Positions 1 through 8,597 are shown, counted from the stretch's first letter. The stretch: DNA of 32,058 nt from Chelatococcus asaccharovorans (GCF_003201475.1 NZ_QJJK01000016.1:109754-141811), one strand, 5' to 3'. Notes: generated by a model from the sequence alone, not told the origin. Numbers and translations are program-made.

Positions 1-119
1 AAGTGAAGACGGGCGAGTTTCCCCAGCCGGTGCGTCTGGGAGGAACAACGGCCTGGCGCGCGGAAGAGATTTGGGAGCTCATTAACGAGCGGAACCCGCC
101 CGCGAAGACAAAACGCTGA
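1..119 (+). CDS. AlpA-like phage/island regulatory protein, C-terminal fragment (partial)
   Basis: The reading frame is open from the left edge and ends with TGA at 117-119, leaving the last 38 residues. They read VKTGEFPQPVRLGG then TAWRAEEIWELINER, the second half of the short MerR-like winged helix of AlpA proteins (P-x-P-x-x-L ... W-x-x-x-E-I-x-x-W/L-I). AlpA proteins are small DNA-binding proteins that act as excisionase or integrase regulators in prophages and integrative islands, usually close to an integrase gene. The start and the DNA-recognition helix lie outside the window. Its position suggests that an integrated element, or its remnant, lies to the left. Family assignment is from pattern recognition over a short stretch. 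Confidence 0.7.
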   Translation, partial: VKTGEFPQPVRLGGTTAWRAEEIWELINERNPPAKTKR

Positions 120-207
120 CACCAGCTTGGCAGAACGGCTTCAAAGACCCTTGCATGACACCCGGCCGTCAGGAATACGGTCTGTACAATGGGCGAAGAT
201 ATCCGCT

Positions 208-235
208 TCAGTGCATTTCACGTAAAATGCACTGA
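208..235. promoter_or_regulatory. Near-perfect 28-bp palindrome
   Basis: TCAGTGCATTT at 208-218 and AAATGCACTGA at 225-235 are exact reverse complements. The centre also contains the palindrome ACGT, so only one base pair of the 28-bp dyad is mismatched. It lies in the 240-bp gap between the AlpA fragment and the convergent mannonate dehydratase gene. It lacks the GC-rich stem and T-tract of an intrinsic terminator. It could be an operator or a recombination-related dyad of the element on the left; function unknown. Nothing else was recognised between 120 and 359. Confidence 0.6.
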
Positions 236-359
236 GAAAGAAAGCCGTTACTTGGGAGGTGTGAGATATCGAGGCATTGCGACCTATCGGTACGATATTG
301 ATCCTAGGGTTGCCAGGGCATGGCGATGTCTAGGCAGCTGTAACCCCCGGCTTTGTCGC

Positions 360-1394
360 TTAGGTCTCGTGCGAATCCAGCGCCCTGCACAGTCCTCGTA
401 GATAGCCGGTAGAAAAAGCCCGGCCACGATGCCCCCATGGCGTGTCATGCGTCATCTGAGGGACATGATCGTCGATCACGAAGCCTCCGAAGCTGTTGCG
501 CTGGAGTATTTTCAGGATGCGAACGATATCGATGTCGCCCTCATCGACAAAGCACTCCGCAAAACTGGGAACTGAGCCCTTGATGTTGCGGACATGAAGG
601 TACTTGACCCGATCCTGACCGACGAATTCCTCAAGCGCGTCGTAAACGACGCTTCCCCCCATCTGCCCCCAGGTTCCGACGCAGAATGTGAGCCCGTGAT
701 TTGGACTGGACCCGATGCGTAGGGCCTTACGGAAGCCGTCCAGACTATTCATGATGCGCGCCACGCCGCCAAGGGCAGAGACCGGCGGATCATCCGGGTG
801 CAGGGCTAGACTGACCCCAGCTTCTTGGGCTGCGGGAAGGACGCGCGTGATGAAGTATTCATAATTCTCCCACATCTCGGCTTCTTCGAAGACGCGGCCA
901 TGCGTGTTTGGGGCGAGGTGAGCCTCATCCATGTCGAACGCGGTGACGCCTGCGCGACCTCTCGCCGGCCTGGCGGTCGAGGTGCGCCAGACCAGGTTCG
1001 GTGCAAAATGATATCCAAGGATCCTGATGCCTGCACGCCCGAGATTGAGCAGAGTCTCGCAATAGTTGTCGATCTGTTCGTCGCGACCTGGCGCACCCGT
1101 CAGAACCTTGTCGTAGAAGTGGTAGGGAACGTTCTCGATCGACTCGAGCCGCAATCCGAAATCCTCAACGCGCCGACGCAGATTGACGAGATCCATGAAG
1201 TCCCATTTCGACGATTTGGTAAAATCGGCGGGGCCGTAGGGATAGTGTTTTCCCAGGAAATTTCGCCATGAGGGAGTGGAGAAATCCGGACGGTTGACGG
1301 TGATGCCGGAGACGCCGAGTTGGCTGCAGAAGGCCAGGTCGTCCGGTATGAGTTCCTTGAATTGCCCGACGGCGACTCTGAAGGTCAGCGGCAT
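360..1394 (-). CDS. uxuA: Mannonate dehydratase (UxuA family)
   Basis: Predicted 344-residue TIM-barrel enzyme that dehydrates D-mannonate (or a related aldonate) to 2-keto-3-deoxygluconate in hexuronate catabolism. UxuA-type metal-site residues are visible: His199 (LALHPDDPP), Cys238 (LTFCVGTWGQMGG), His267 (YLHVRNIKG) and Asp308/His310 (VIDDHVP). The chosen ATG is at 1394, preceded by GGGAG at a normal distance; the frame stays open far upstream, but that part overlaps the IclR-SMP-30 gene in another frame and is not protein-like. It starts 25 bp after the stop of that gene, so the two are probably co-transcribed. No KDG kinase or aldolase is adjacent, so the product must feed enzymes encoded elsewhere. 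The exact sugar acid is inferred from family. Confidence 0.85.
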   Translation of the reverse strand: MPLTFRVAVGQFKELIPDDLAFCSQLGVSGITVNRPDFSTPSWRNFLGKHYPYGPADFTKSSKWDFMDLVNLRRRVEDFGLRLESIENVPYHFYDKVLTGAPGRDEQIDNYCETLLNLGRAGIRILGYHFAPNLVWRTSTARPARGRAGVTAFDMDEAHLAPNTHGRVFEEAEMWENYEYFITRVLPAAQEAGVSLALHPDDPPVSALGGVARIMNSLDGFRKALRIGSSPNHGLTFCVGTWGQMGGSVVYDALEEFVGQDRVKYLHVRNIKGSVPSFAECFVDEGDIDIVRILKILQRNSFGGFVIDDHVPQMTHDTPWGHRGRAFSTGYLRGLCRALDSHET

Positions 1395-1419
1395 GGCAGT
1401 CTCCCTTAATTGCTCTTGG

Positions 1420-3111
1420 CTAGCCGGCGAACTTCGCCTGGGGGCGGCCTTCGACGGCCACATCGAGCTTGAACACGCTGCCGCTGAGCGGCCAGATGTC
1501 GAGCTCGGTTGCCGACATCCTGATGCGCGATGAGGTGACAAACAGCGTTTTGAGGTCGCTTCCGCCAAACGCCAGGCTGGTGGGCCTGAGCACCGGGATC
1601 GAAAAGCGGGCGTTGATTTCGCCTTGTGGCGTGATCCGCAGGACCTCTTTCCCGTCCCACATAGGAATCCAGAGATGATCATCCTTGTCGACGGCTATTC
1701 CGCCCGGCACCGCGCCATTGTCCGGGAACTGAACGAGGACGGAAGGATCGGAGATGTCGCCGCTTGCAACGTCATATCGGTACGACAGAATCCGCGAACG
1801 AAAGTTGTCAACCAGATACATTCTATCGCCCGCGACGTTCCACTCCGGGCCGTTGCAGACCGAAACCCCGGTTTCCATGGTCTTGAGTGAAAGGTCGGGG
1901 TCGAGTCTATACAGAGCGCCCTGGCCGGGCTCGCGCTGCATGCTCATCGTGCTTACCCAGAAGCGTCCGGAGGCATCGCATTTGCCGTCGTTGAAGCGGT
2001 TCTGTGGTTTGGCGGCCTCGGGATTTGCGATCGGCGTGATCTCTCCGCGGTCGGATATGAAGGCAAGCCCTATCTGCAGAGCGGCGAGTATGCCGCCATC
2101 TTTCCGCAATGCGATCGACCCGACTAGGCCCGGAAGCGGCATCGTGGTTACGGTTCCGGTTTGCGGATTCCCTATATGGATCGCTGGCCCGAGAATATCG
2201 ACCCAATAGAGGCGGTTCGTGCGGTCGCACCAGAGCGGGCTGTCGCCGATGAACGAAGTGCTGGGGAAGACGCAGGACATCTGATTGTCGTGTGTCCTGT
2301 TCATCCTGACGGGTTCGGCTTCGGGGTGCCCGCCCAGGTGTCGTAGCGCCGTCGTTATGCGATTGGCCGCCGCGATCAGTTCAGGCCCCAATTCATGGCA
2401 ACGGGCAACGGAAAGACGGTCGGCAGCCCCAGCTATCCCGATGGCCGCAATCGGCTGGTTGCGATGATCGAGTATCGCAGCAGCAGCAGCGTTCTGACCG
2501 GCCTCCAGTTCCTGATCCTCGACCGCGTATTGCCGTTCGCGAACCAGCCCCAGCTCATGCTGGAGCGCAGGCAGGTCAGTGATCGTCCGAGGTGTATATG
2601 CCGTCATCGCATGCACACCGACCAGGCGCCGCAGCTCGGAGGGGTCGAGGCAGGCCAGGATGGCTTTGCCGCCGGCCGTGCAGTAGGCGGGTTGGCGTCT
2701 GCCCCTCATGTAGTAGAGGCGCACTTCCTGCAGCGAACCACGCTCATCGATGTATGCGACCTGGAAACCCTCGAGCGCAACAATGTAAGCGTTGACACCT
2801 GTCAGCTTGCGCAGGTTCTCCAGTTCGCGCGTGAAGGCGCCGGAAAAGTCGATGCGCTCCCATATCCTGCCGGCAAGATCGACCAGGCGCATGCCGAGCC
2901 AATAGGTCCTTGCCGAGGGATCGTACTGGACGAGGCCCGATTCGGTGAGCGCGCTCAGCATGCGATGCAGTGTCGCCTTCGGCAGGCCGCACAAACTCAT
3001 CAAATCCTTGAATCCGAGGGGGCGATCCGCGTCGGCGATGACGTCAAACACCGCAAGCGCCTTCAGGGCCGTGCCCGCATAGACGTTGCCCGCCTTCGAT
3101 GACTTTTCCAT
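1420..3111 (-). CDS. IclR-family regulator fused to SMP-30/gluconolactonase domain
   Basis: One uninterrupted frame of about 563 residues. The first ~255 residues are an IclR regulator: winged HTH (ALAVFDVIADADRPLGFKDL, then GLPKATLHRMLSALTESGLV) followed by the IclR effector-binding domain. The rest is an SMP-30/gluconolactonase six-bladed propeller, with FIGDSPLW, NRFNDGKCDASGRFWVSTM, CNGPEW and GGIAVDKDDHLW carrying the usual metal and substrate motifs; GDSPLW has Asp where the more usual form is GESPLW. Family knowledge: IclR proteins sense small acids or sugars, and SMP-30 enzymes open aldonolactones. The fusion suggests that sensor and lactonase share ligand chemistry. ATG 3111 is preferred because it begins at a typical IclR N-terminus; ATG 3162 is possible but lacks a visible ribosome site. 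It lies upstream of uxuA and divergent from the ABC operon, which it probably regulates. Confidence 0.87.
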   Translation of the reverse strand: MEKSSKAGNVYAGTALKALAVFDVIADADRPLGFKDLMSLCGLPKATLHRMLSALTESGLVQYDPSARTYWLGMRLVDLAGRIWERIDFSGAFTRELENLRKLTGVNAYIVALEGFQVAYIDERGSLQEVRLYYMRGRRQPAYCTAGGKAILACLDPSELRRLVGVHAMTAYTPRTITDLPALQHELGLVRERQYAVEDQELEAGQNAAAAAILDHRNQPIAAIGIAGAADRLSVARCHELGPELIAAANRITTALRHLGGHPEAEPVRMNRTHDNQMSCVFPSTSFIGDSPLWCDRTNRLYWVDILGPAIHIGNPQTGTVTTMPLPGLVGSIALRKDGGILAALQIGLAFISDRGEITPIANPEAAKPQNRFNDGKCDASGRFWVSTMSMQREPGQGALYRLDPDLSLKTMETGVSVCNGPEWNVAGDRMYLVDNFRSRILSYRYDVASGDISDPSVLVQFPDNGAVPGGIAVDKDDHLWIPMWDGKEVLRITPQGEINARFSIPVLRPTSLAFGGSDLKTLFVTSSRIRMSATELDIWPLSGSVFKLDVAVEGRPQAKFAG

Positions 3112-3180
3112 TTCTGAACCCGGCCTCTCCCAATCGGGCGTCCATACAAAAAAACTTGACATTCCGACAGGGATATTTCA

Positions 3181-3216
3181 TCTCAATAAAGAAAACAAGC
3201 ATCTCATTTATTGAGA
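3181..3216. promoter_or_regulatory. Inverted repeat, candidate IclR operator
   Basis: TCTCAATAAA at 3181-3190 and TTTATTGAGA at 3207-3216 are exact 10-bp reverse complements with a 16-bp spacer. They sit in the gap between the IclR-SMP-30 gene and the divergent ABC operon, just upstream of that operon's ribosome site. A TTGACA hexamer is at 3156-3161. Placement fits the binding site of the divergent IclR regulator; which promoter it controls is inferred. Confidence 0.6.
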
Positions 3217-3235
3217 CCAATCGGGGAGGCAGTTT

Positions 3236-4138
3236 GTGAGGATTTTCCCCAGCCTTCGAGGGAAGGGGGCGGACGACGGCGGTGAAGCCTTCGCTATGAG
3301 GCTTGTCGCGCCCGCTCTGCTGATCGAGTTCCTGTTCGTGTTTCTCCCGCTGACCCTGGGCGTCTATTACAGTGTCCATACGGTTCGCTACTTCCAGGTC
3401 GGCGCGTTCATCGGCCTCGACAATTACGTCGGCGTGCTGACCTCACCGGCCGTACGGAACAGTTTCGTGGTCACAGCGATCTTCGCGCTTGGGTCGTTGA
3501 TCCTGACATTCACGGTTGGGTTGGCGCTCGCTCTTCACCTGGAGCGGGATGGGCGGATGCAAGTCTTCATGCGGGCCGTCGTGCTCGTGCCCTACATCAT
3601 CTCGATGCTGGTCGGTTCCCTGCTCCTGCGGTGGGTCCTGTCCCAGGATTCCGGGGTGCCACAGGCCGTTCTTGGACCATTCGGCTCGTCCGGGTTCAGT
3701 ATCTTCGCGAATTCGACGTCGGCGATGGGCGCGTTGACGTACAACGCCATGTGGCGGGATGCTGCTTTCGCGATGATCCTGTTGCTTGCAGGCCTGAAGA
3801 GCATTCCCCTTGAGCTCTACGCAGCCGCCCGCGTCGATGGCGCCAGCGCCTGGTATCGGTTTCGTCGGCTGACGCTGCCGCTGTTGAAGACGCCGATCCT
3901 GATCACGATCGTGCGTCTTCTGATGCATTTCATCAACTCACTCACCTTTCAGTTGATCCTGACCGGGGGCGGACCGGCCAACACGACGGAGACGATAGCG
4001 CTTCGAACGTTCCGGCTTGGATTCGAGGACTATGCCCTCGGCCGCGCCAACGCGCTGTCGTTCGTCATGTTCATTTTCAACGTGATCCTGATCTCCGTCC
4101 TCATTCACCTCTTCAAGCCGGGGGAGAAGCTGAGATGA
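3236..4138 (+). CDS. ABC sugar transporter permease (MalF/UgpA type)
   Basis: Integral-membrane subunit of about 300 residues with roughly six hydrophobic segments, the first at residues ~23-45. The EAA loop that docks the ATPase is near ELYAAARVDGASAWYRFRRL and is followed by TLPLLKTPI, which identifies the binding-protein-dependent permease family for carbohydrates. GTG at 3236 is the start, supported by GGGGAGG about 7 bases upstream. The stop overlaps the next gene as ATGA, so translation is coupled. It partners the second permease, the ATPase and the downstream binding protein. The substrate is probably an oligosaccharide, glycoside or sugar acid matching the neighbouring dehydratases; sequence does not settle it. 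Confidence 0.92.
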   Translation: MRIFPSLRGKGADDGGEAFAMRLVAPALLIEFLFVFLPLTLGVYYSVHTVRYFQVGAFIGLDNYVGVLTSPAVRNSFVVTAIFALGSLILTFTVGLALALHLERDGRMQVFMRAVVLVPYIISMLVGSLLLRWVLSQDSGVPQAVLGPFGSSGFSIFANSTSAMGALTYNAMWRDAAFAMILLLAGLKSIPLELYAAARVDGASAWYRFRRLTLPLLKTPILITIVRLLMHFINSLTFQLILTGGGPANTTETIALRTFRLGFEDYALGRANALSFVMFIFNVILISVLIHLFKPGEKLR

Positions 4139-4971
4139 GCTACAAACGAGCCATCCTCGCCCGCGGACTCGGCACGTTCGTGCTGAACTGCGTGATTGTG
4201 TTCTTCGCGCTGGCCCCGCTTCTTTGGGGGTTCAGCTCTTCGATCAAGCCGACAGACCAGATCTTGAAGGTGCCGCCGGAGATCATTCCGTCCGAGGTGA
4301 CGTTTGCTCACTACAGGACACTGATCGAAAACGATGTGTTCCGCTATATGGGCAACAGCGCGATCGTGTCGGCCGCGACGGTGTTGCTGTGCCTTGGCAT
4401 CGGTACGTTCGCTGGATATGCGCTATCCCGATTTGCGTTTCGCGGCCGCAATTTCGTGATGGTCGTCGTGGTGACGGTGATGTCGATCCCGATCGCCGCG
4501 CTACTCGTTCCTACCTACACATTGATTGCCAACATCGGATTACTTGATACGCGGACCGGGCTCGTCCTGCTGTACACGGCCTATGAGCTGCCGATCGTGA
4601 TCTGGATCATGCTCGGGTACTTCAACACGATCCCGCGCCAACTCGAGCATGCAGCGATGATCGACGGTTATTCGCGGTTCGAGACTTTGCGCCGCGTCAT
4701 CCTGCCGCTGACCGGCCCCGCCATGATAGCATCGGGTCTGTTCGTCCTCACGTCGGCCTGGAACGATTTCGTCGTAGCCGTCGTCATGACCTCGGGCCAG
4801 GCCGTCCGCACGCTGCCGGTGGCCGTCTACTTCTATCTGGGTTTCTTCGGGCGTGAATGGGGTCCGCTGCTCGCGGCCTCGATGGTGTCGATGGCGCCGA
4901 TCATCCTGATCTTCATCCTGTTCCAGAAATACTTTGTCTCCGGTGTGACCGGCGGCAGCGTCAAGGGTTGA
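4135..4971 (+). CDS. ABC sugar transporter permease (MalG/UgpE type)
   Basis: Second membrane subunit, 278 residues with about six membrane segments beginning at residues ~12-32. The EAA loop reads LEHAAMIDGYSRFETLRRVI followed by LPLTGPAM, typical of the MalG/UgpE partner. The C-terminal half has the usual SAWNDFVVAVVM segment. The start ATG overlaps the previous stop by four bases, and the ATPase gene begins 8 bp after its stop, so this is one operon. With the preceding subunit it forms the heterodimeric channel in the inner membrane. Confidence 0.92.
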   Translation: MSYKRAILARGLGTFVLNCVIVFFALAPLLWGFSSSIKPTDQILKVPPEIIPSEVTFAHYRTLIENDVFRYMGNSAIVSAATVLLCLGIGTFAGYALSRFAFRGRNFVMVVVVTVMSIPIAALLVPTYTLIANIGLLDTRTGLVLLYTAYELPIVIWIMLGYFNTIPRQLEHAAMIDGYSRFETLRRVILPLTGPAMIASGLFVLTSAWNDFVVAVVMTSGQAVRTLPVAVYFYLGFFGREWGPLLAASMVSMAPIILIFILFQKYFVSGVTGGSVKG

Positions 4972-4979
4972 GGTAGCTT

Positions 4980-6077
4980 ATGACCGAGGTTCGGTTCTCA
5001 CACGTTCGCAAGTCATTCGGTTCCGTCATTGCCCTCGCAGGTCTGGATCTGGACATAAAATCTGGTGACTTCGTGTCGCTTCTTGGCCCATCCGGCTCAG
5101 GAAAGACGACGACATTGAACCTGCTGGCGGGCCTGCATGCGGCGGATTCCGGCGACATCCTCATCGGCGACAAGCGAGTCAATGACCTGTCTCCGGACAG
5201 GCGCAACATCGCAATGGTTTTCCAGAACTACGCGCTCTATCCGCATATGACAGTCTTCGAGAACATCGCTTTCCCACTCCGTGCAAGGGGCCGTGGTTTC
5301 GCCGAAGCCGAGATCCAGAAAAAGGTCAAGGGTGTTGCGGAGAGCCTTGGCGTCGCCTCGCTGCTGGCGCGGTACCCGAAGGAACTCTCCGGAGGCCAGC
5401 AGCAGCGTATCGCTCTCGGACGGGCCATGGTGCGCGAGCCCGGCGTCTTTCTCCTCGACGAACCGCTGTCGAACCTCGATGCCCGGCTTCGCATCAGGAT
5501 GCGACGCGACATCAAAGCCCTTCACGACCGTATCCGGTCGACGATCGTCTACGTGACGCATGACCAGGCCGAGGCGCTGACGATGTCGACAAAGATCGCA
5601 GTCTTCGACCAGGGAGAACTGCAACAGTACGGTTCGCCGAACGAGATCTATCATCGCCCCTTAAACATGTTCGTGGCGAATTTCGTCGGCGAGCGGGAAA
5701 TCAACTTCATCGCGGGTCAGTTACAAGCAGTGGAGGGAATCCCGACTTTCATCGCTCCTGGGCTGTCGCTGCCCGTCAACGCCGAAGAAAGGTGGTGTTC
5801 CCTTGAACCGCGGGATGCGGTGTTGGGCATCCGCACTGAGGCGATTTTTGCCCGACCGACGGCCGGTTCCGAAACAGTAGGACTCGTCGAGCAGGTGGAA
5901 CTGGTGGGTCCGGAACTCGTCGCCTACGTCAAGATCGGTGAATCGCAGCTGTCATGCCGTGCCGAGCTGAGCTCCGAATTGCGCTCCGGCGATCGGGTTC
6001 ACCTGACTTTTGATCCAGCGCATTTCCATTTCTTCGACCCGCAGACAACGGCTTCGCTCGCCGGAAGCACGAAATGA
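4980..6077 (+). CDS. ABC sugar transporter ATPase (MalK/UgpC family)
   Basis: Cytoplasmic ATPase of 365 residues that powers sugar import through the two preceding permeases. All ABC motifs are present: Walker A GPSGSGKTT (36-44), Q-loop FQNYALYP (Gln82), signature LSGGQQQR (136-143), Walker B VFLLDEPLSNLD with Glu161, and the switch histidine in YVTHDQAEA. After residue ~240 comes the OB-fold (TOBE) regulatory extension of MalK/UgpC proteins (VGLVEQVELVGPE), which explains the length. It ends in an ATGA overlap with the next gene. Confidence 0.94.
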   Translation: MTEVRFSHVRKSFGSVIALAGLDLDIKSGDFVSLLGPSGSGKTTTLNLLAGLHAADSGDILIGDKRVNDLSPDRRNIAMVFQNYALYPHMTVFENIAFPLRARGRGFAEAEIQKKVKGVAESLGVASLLARYPKELSGGQQQRIALGRAMVREPGVFLLDEPLSNLDARLRIRMRRDIKALHDRIRSTIVYVTHDQAEALTMSTKIAVFDQGELQQYGSPNEIYHRPLNMFVANFVGEREINFIAGQLQAVEGIPTFIAPGLSLPVNAEERWCSLEPRDAVLGIRTEAIFARPTAGSETVGLVEQVELVGPELVAYVKIGESQLSCRAELSSELRSGDRVHLTFDPAHFHFFDPQTTASLAGSTK

Positions 6078-7243
6078 CGACCATGAAGATCACCTCGGTA
6101 ACCGCCCGATACCTGAGCTGTCCCATTGCCGTCGCCGATCGCAACGTCAGTGATTTTGGTGCCATGGAGCGCTTCACAACCGTGCTCGTCACCGTGGAGA
6201 CGGACAAGGGCGTCACTGGTGTCGGCGAGACACGGGCAGGCGGGTTGCCGGCAGCCGACAAAAGCATCGCTGCGATCATCAACGAGGAGCTCGGCCTACG
6301 CCTTATCGGCCGCGATCCGTTGGACATAACGGCGATCTGGGAGAGCCTTTATAATGGCCAACGTGCCGATATGGCGGCGAAGGCCGGCAGGGCATTTCCA
6401 TCGATTGCACGGCGCGGATTGAGCGTCTGCGCGATGAGCGCGATCGATATCGCGCTGTGGGACATTCTCGGCAAGGTCTGCGGCCAACCCGTGTGGCGTC
6501 TCCTTGGCGGCAAGGCGAAGGATACGCTGCCGATCTATGCGTCTGGCGGATGGTCGGATGCCGCTGGGTTGGAGCGGGAGGTGACCTCATATCTGCGGAG
6601 CACGGGAGCGCGCGCCGTGAAGATCCGGGTCGGCGCAAGGGATGGAACCGTCGATACCTCAATTGAGCGCGTGAACGAAGCGCGTCGAATCGTGGGCCGC
6701 GATATCGACCTCATGGTCGATGCTCACGGCACCTATAGCGCGGCAGAGGCAAAGCGGTTTGGGAGAGAAGCGCGAGAGGCGCGGCTTCGCTGGTTCGAGG
6801 AACCGTTATCCGGCGACAATAAGGGGGCATTGCCGGACGTGAGAGCCGCGAGTTTCTGTGCCATCGCGGCCGGTGAGAATGATTTCACACGGTTCGATTT
6901 CCTCCCCTATGTCGATGCGATGTCACTCGATGTCTTCCAGCCGGACCTCGGTGTCTGCGGCGGAATTACCGAAGCGATGCGCATTGCGGGGCTGGCAAGC
7001 GCCTTCCAGATAGAAATATCCCCGCATGTCTGGTCTGGAACCGTCATGGCAGCGGCCAGCGCGCATTTCGCGCTGGCCTGTCCCCAGACCACGATCTTCG
7101 AGGTTTCGGCCGCATCCAATCCCATGCTGGAGCAATTGGGTCGCGGGGGCTTCGAATTTTCGAACGGCATCATGTCCATATCCGACGGACCCGGTCTGGG
7201 ACTCGTCCTGGATGAGGATTTTGTCGCTCGTTGTGCAACGTGA
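6074..7243 (+). CDS. Enolase-superfamily sugar-acid dehydratase (mandelate racemase-like)
   Basis: A 389-residue enzyme with capping domain then barrel. Acid/base and metal residues are visible: Lys183-x-Arg185 (VKIRVG), Asp216 (LMVDAHGTYS), Glu242 (WFEEPL), Glu268 (AAGEN) and His318 (ISPHVWSG). The DLMVDAHG..FEEP..AAGEN..SPH pattern places it in the mandelate racemase subgroup, most of whose members are dehydratases of aldonates or aldarates giving 2-keto-3-deoxy acids. The second base is K-x-R rather than K-x-K, so the specificity differs from true mandelate racemase. It is embedded in the ABC operon, overlapping the ATPase gene by four bases, so its substrate is probably the imported compound or a derivative. 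Confidence 0.88.
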   Translation: MTTMKITSVTARYLSCPIAVADRNVSDFGAMERFTTVLVTVETDKGVTGVGETRAGGLPAADKSIAAIINEELGLRLIGRDPLDITAIWESLYNGQRADMAAKAGRAFPSIARRGLSVCAMSAIDIALWDILGKVCGQPVWRLLGGKAKDTLPIYASGGWSDAAGLEREVTSYLRSTGARAVKIRVGARDGTVDTSIERVNEARRIVGRDIDLMVDAHGTYSAAEAKRFGREAREARLRWFEEPLSGDNKGALPDVRAASFCAIAAGENDFTRFDFLPYVDAMSLDVFQPDLGVCGGITEAMRIAGLASAFQIEISPHVWSGTVMAAASAHFALACPQTTIFEVSAASNPMLEQLGRGGFEFSNGIMSISDGPGLGLVLDEDFVARCAT

Positions 7244-7264
7244 ACAAAAAAGGGAGGTACTGAA

Positions 7265-8560
7265 ATGAATGCACAATGGATCGAACGGTCACTCTCTGGC
7301 CTGTTACTGGCAAGCTGGTTGGTGACGGCTTCGACGGCTTCTGCCCAGACGACCCTCACCATGTGGAGCTTCCTGGATCCTGCGAAGGACACGCCGCGTG
7401 AGCGTGTGCTGCGCGGTCTCATCGAAGAGTATGAAAAAAAACATCCCGGCGTGAAAATTCGAGTCGAGCCGCAAGTCTGGAGCCAGATTGCGAACAAGTT
7501 CACGATCGCAGCAAGCAGTGGCAGGGCGCCGGACATCGCCTGGGTCAACTATCCAAGCCTGGTGCTCCCGCTCTCGGCCGGCATCGCGGCCGACCTGAAG
7601 GCGACGGCCTTCGGCAAATGGGATCAGAAGGAATGGGACGACTACGTAACGACGGCCCCATTTGACGCTGTCACGCAGGACGGCAAGATCCTTGCGGCGC
7701 CGATCATGCTCCTGTCGAACACGCTCATTTATCGCAAAGACCTGTTCGAGGCTTCGGGCGTGACGCCCACCGATGTCGGCACCTGGGACGGACTTTTGGC
7801 TAGCGCCAAGAAGATGACCAAGTCGACGGGGGGCAACACGACTTGGGGTCTCGGGATTCCGCTGTCCAGGGATGGCGCGTCCCAGCCACTCCTGGCAGTG
7901 GCGATGGCGGAACTGCAGCCCAAGCTGTTCGACGCTAAATGTGTCCCCGACGTCTCGACAGAAGCTGGCATAAAAGCTTTGAGCATGGCGGCCAACCTCG
8001 TGAAAGAGGGCGCTGTTTCAAAAGAGTCGCTTGTGCAAACCAGTGATGACAGCCAGGAGTTGTTCATCGGCGGTCGCCAAGCCATCACGGTAGCCGGAAC
8101 ATCGCGGGTCGCTAGCATCCAGCAGAAGGCTGTATTCGACAAATCGCAGGTGGGCGTCCTTCCCTGGCCAAGCTGGACGCAGGGCAAGACGGGCCCATAT
8201 ATCCTTGATGGCTGGACGGCCGTGGTCTGGAAGGGATCGCCCAATGTCGCGCAAGCGGCCGACTTCGTATCCTATATGGTCGGCGCCGAAGCCTCTGCAA
8301 AATGGACCGTTGAGGGGGGACAGGTTCCCTTTAGAAAGTCCGTTTTGAAGTTGCCCGCACTCGCTAGTCCCGAACTGGCATGGATGAAGGCTGTCGCCGA
8401 GGGTTGGGGAACGAACGCCACCTTCCTGCCGCCGCAGTGCAATGTCGGTGCCTTCTATGGGGATCTGAACCTGGCGGTTCAGAAGGTGGTAAGGGGAGAC
8501 GCAACCGCAGCCGCCGCCTTAGCCGAAGTCGTCGAGGAAGGTCGGAACCGAGCACAGTAA
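7265..8560 (+). CDS. ABC sugar-binding protein (extracellular solute-binding family 1)
   Basis: Periplasmic binding protein of 431 residues. A Sec signal peptide covers about residues 1-27 with cleavage after TASAQ or nearby; the mature part starts TTLTMWSFLDPAKD, characteristic of family-1 sugar-binding proteins (compare MalE/UgpB). Later landmarks are RAPDIAWVNYPSL and AAPIMLLSNTLIYRKDLFEASG. AGGGAGG precedes the ATG. It follows the enolase-superfamily gene by 21 bp and completes the importer, although in most such operons the binding-protein gene comes first. Ligand unknown. Confidence 0.92.
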   Translation: MNAQWIERSLSGLLLASWLVTASTASAQTTLTMWSFLDPAKDTPRERVLRGLIEEYEKKHPGVKIRVEPQVWSQIANKFTIAASSGRAPDIAWVNYPSLVLPLSAGIAADLKATAFGKWDQKEWDDYVTTAPFDAVTQDGKILAAPIMLLSNTLIYRKDLFEASGVTPTDVGTWDGLLASAKKMTKSTGGNTTWGLGIPLSRDGASQPLLAVAMAELQPKLFDAKCVPDVSTEAGIKALSMAANLVKEGAVSKESLVQTSDDSQELFIGGRQAITVAGTSRVASIQQKAVFDKSQVGVLPWPSWTQGKTGPYILDGWTAVVWKGSPNVAQAADFVSYMVGAEASAKWTVEGGQVPFRKSVLKLPALASPELAWMKAVAEGWGTNATFLPPQCNVGAFYGDLNLAVQKVVRGDATAAAALAEVVEEGRNRAQ

Positions 8561-8597
8561 GTGGTCGGGACGTTCGCACAGTCTATTCGGGTGCAGC

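Noticed and set aside
189-401. A 70-codon plus-strand frame after the AlpA fragment
   Set aside because: It runs through the palindrome and overlaps the end of uxuA, with no ribosome site or recognisable motif.
1395-1682. N-terminal extension of the mannonate dehydratase
   Set aside because: It overlaps the IclR-SMP-30 gene in another frame and has atypical composition; ATG 1394 has a good ribosome site.
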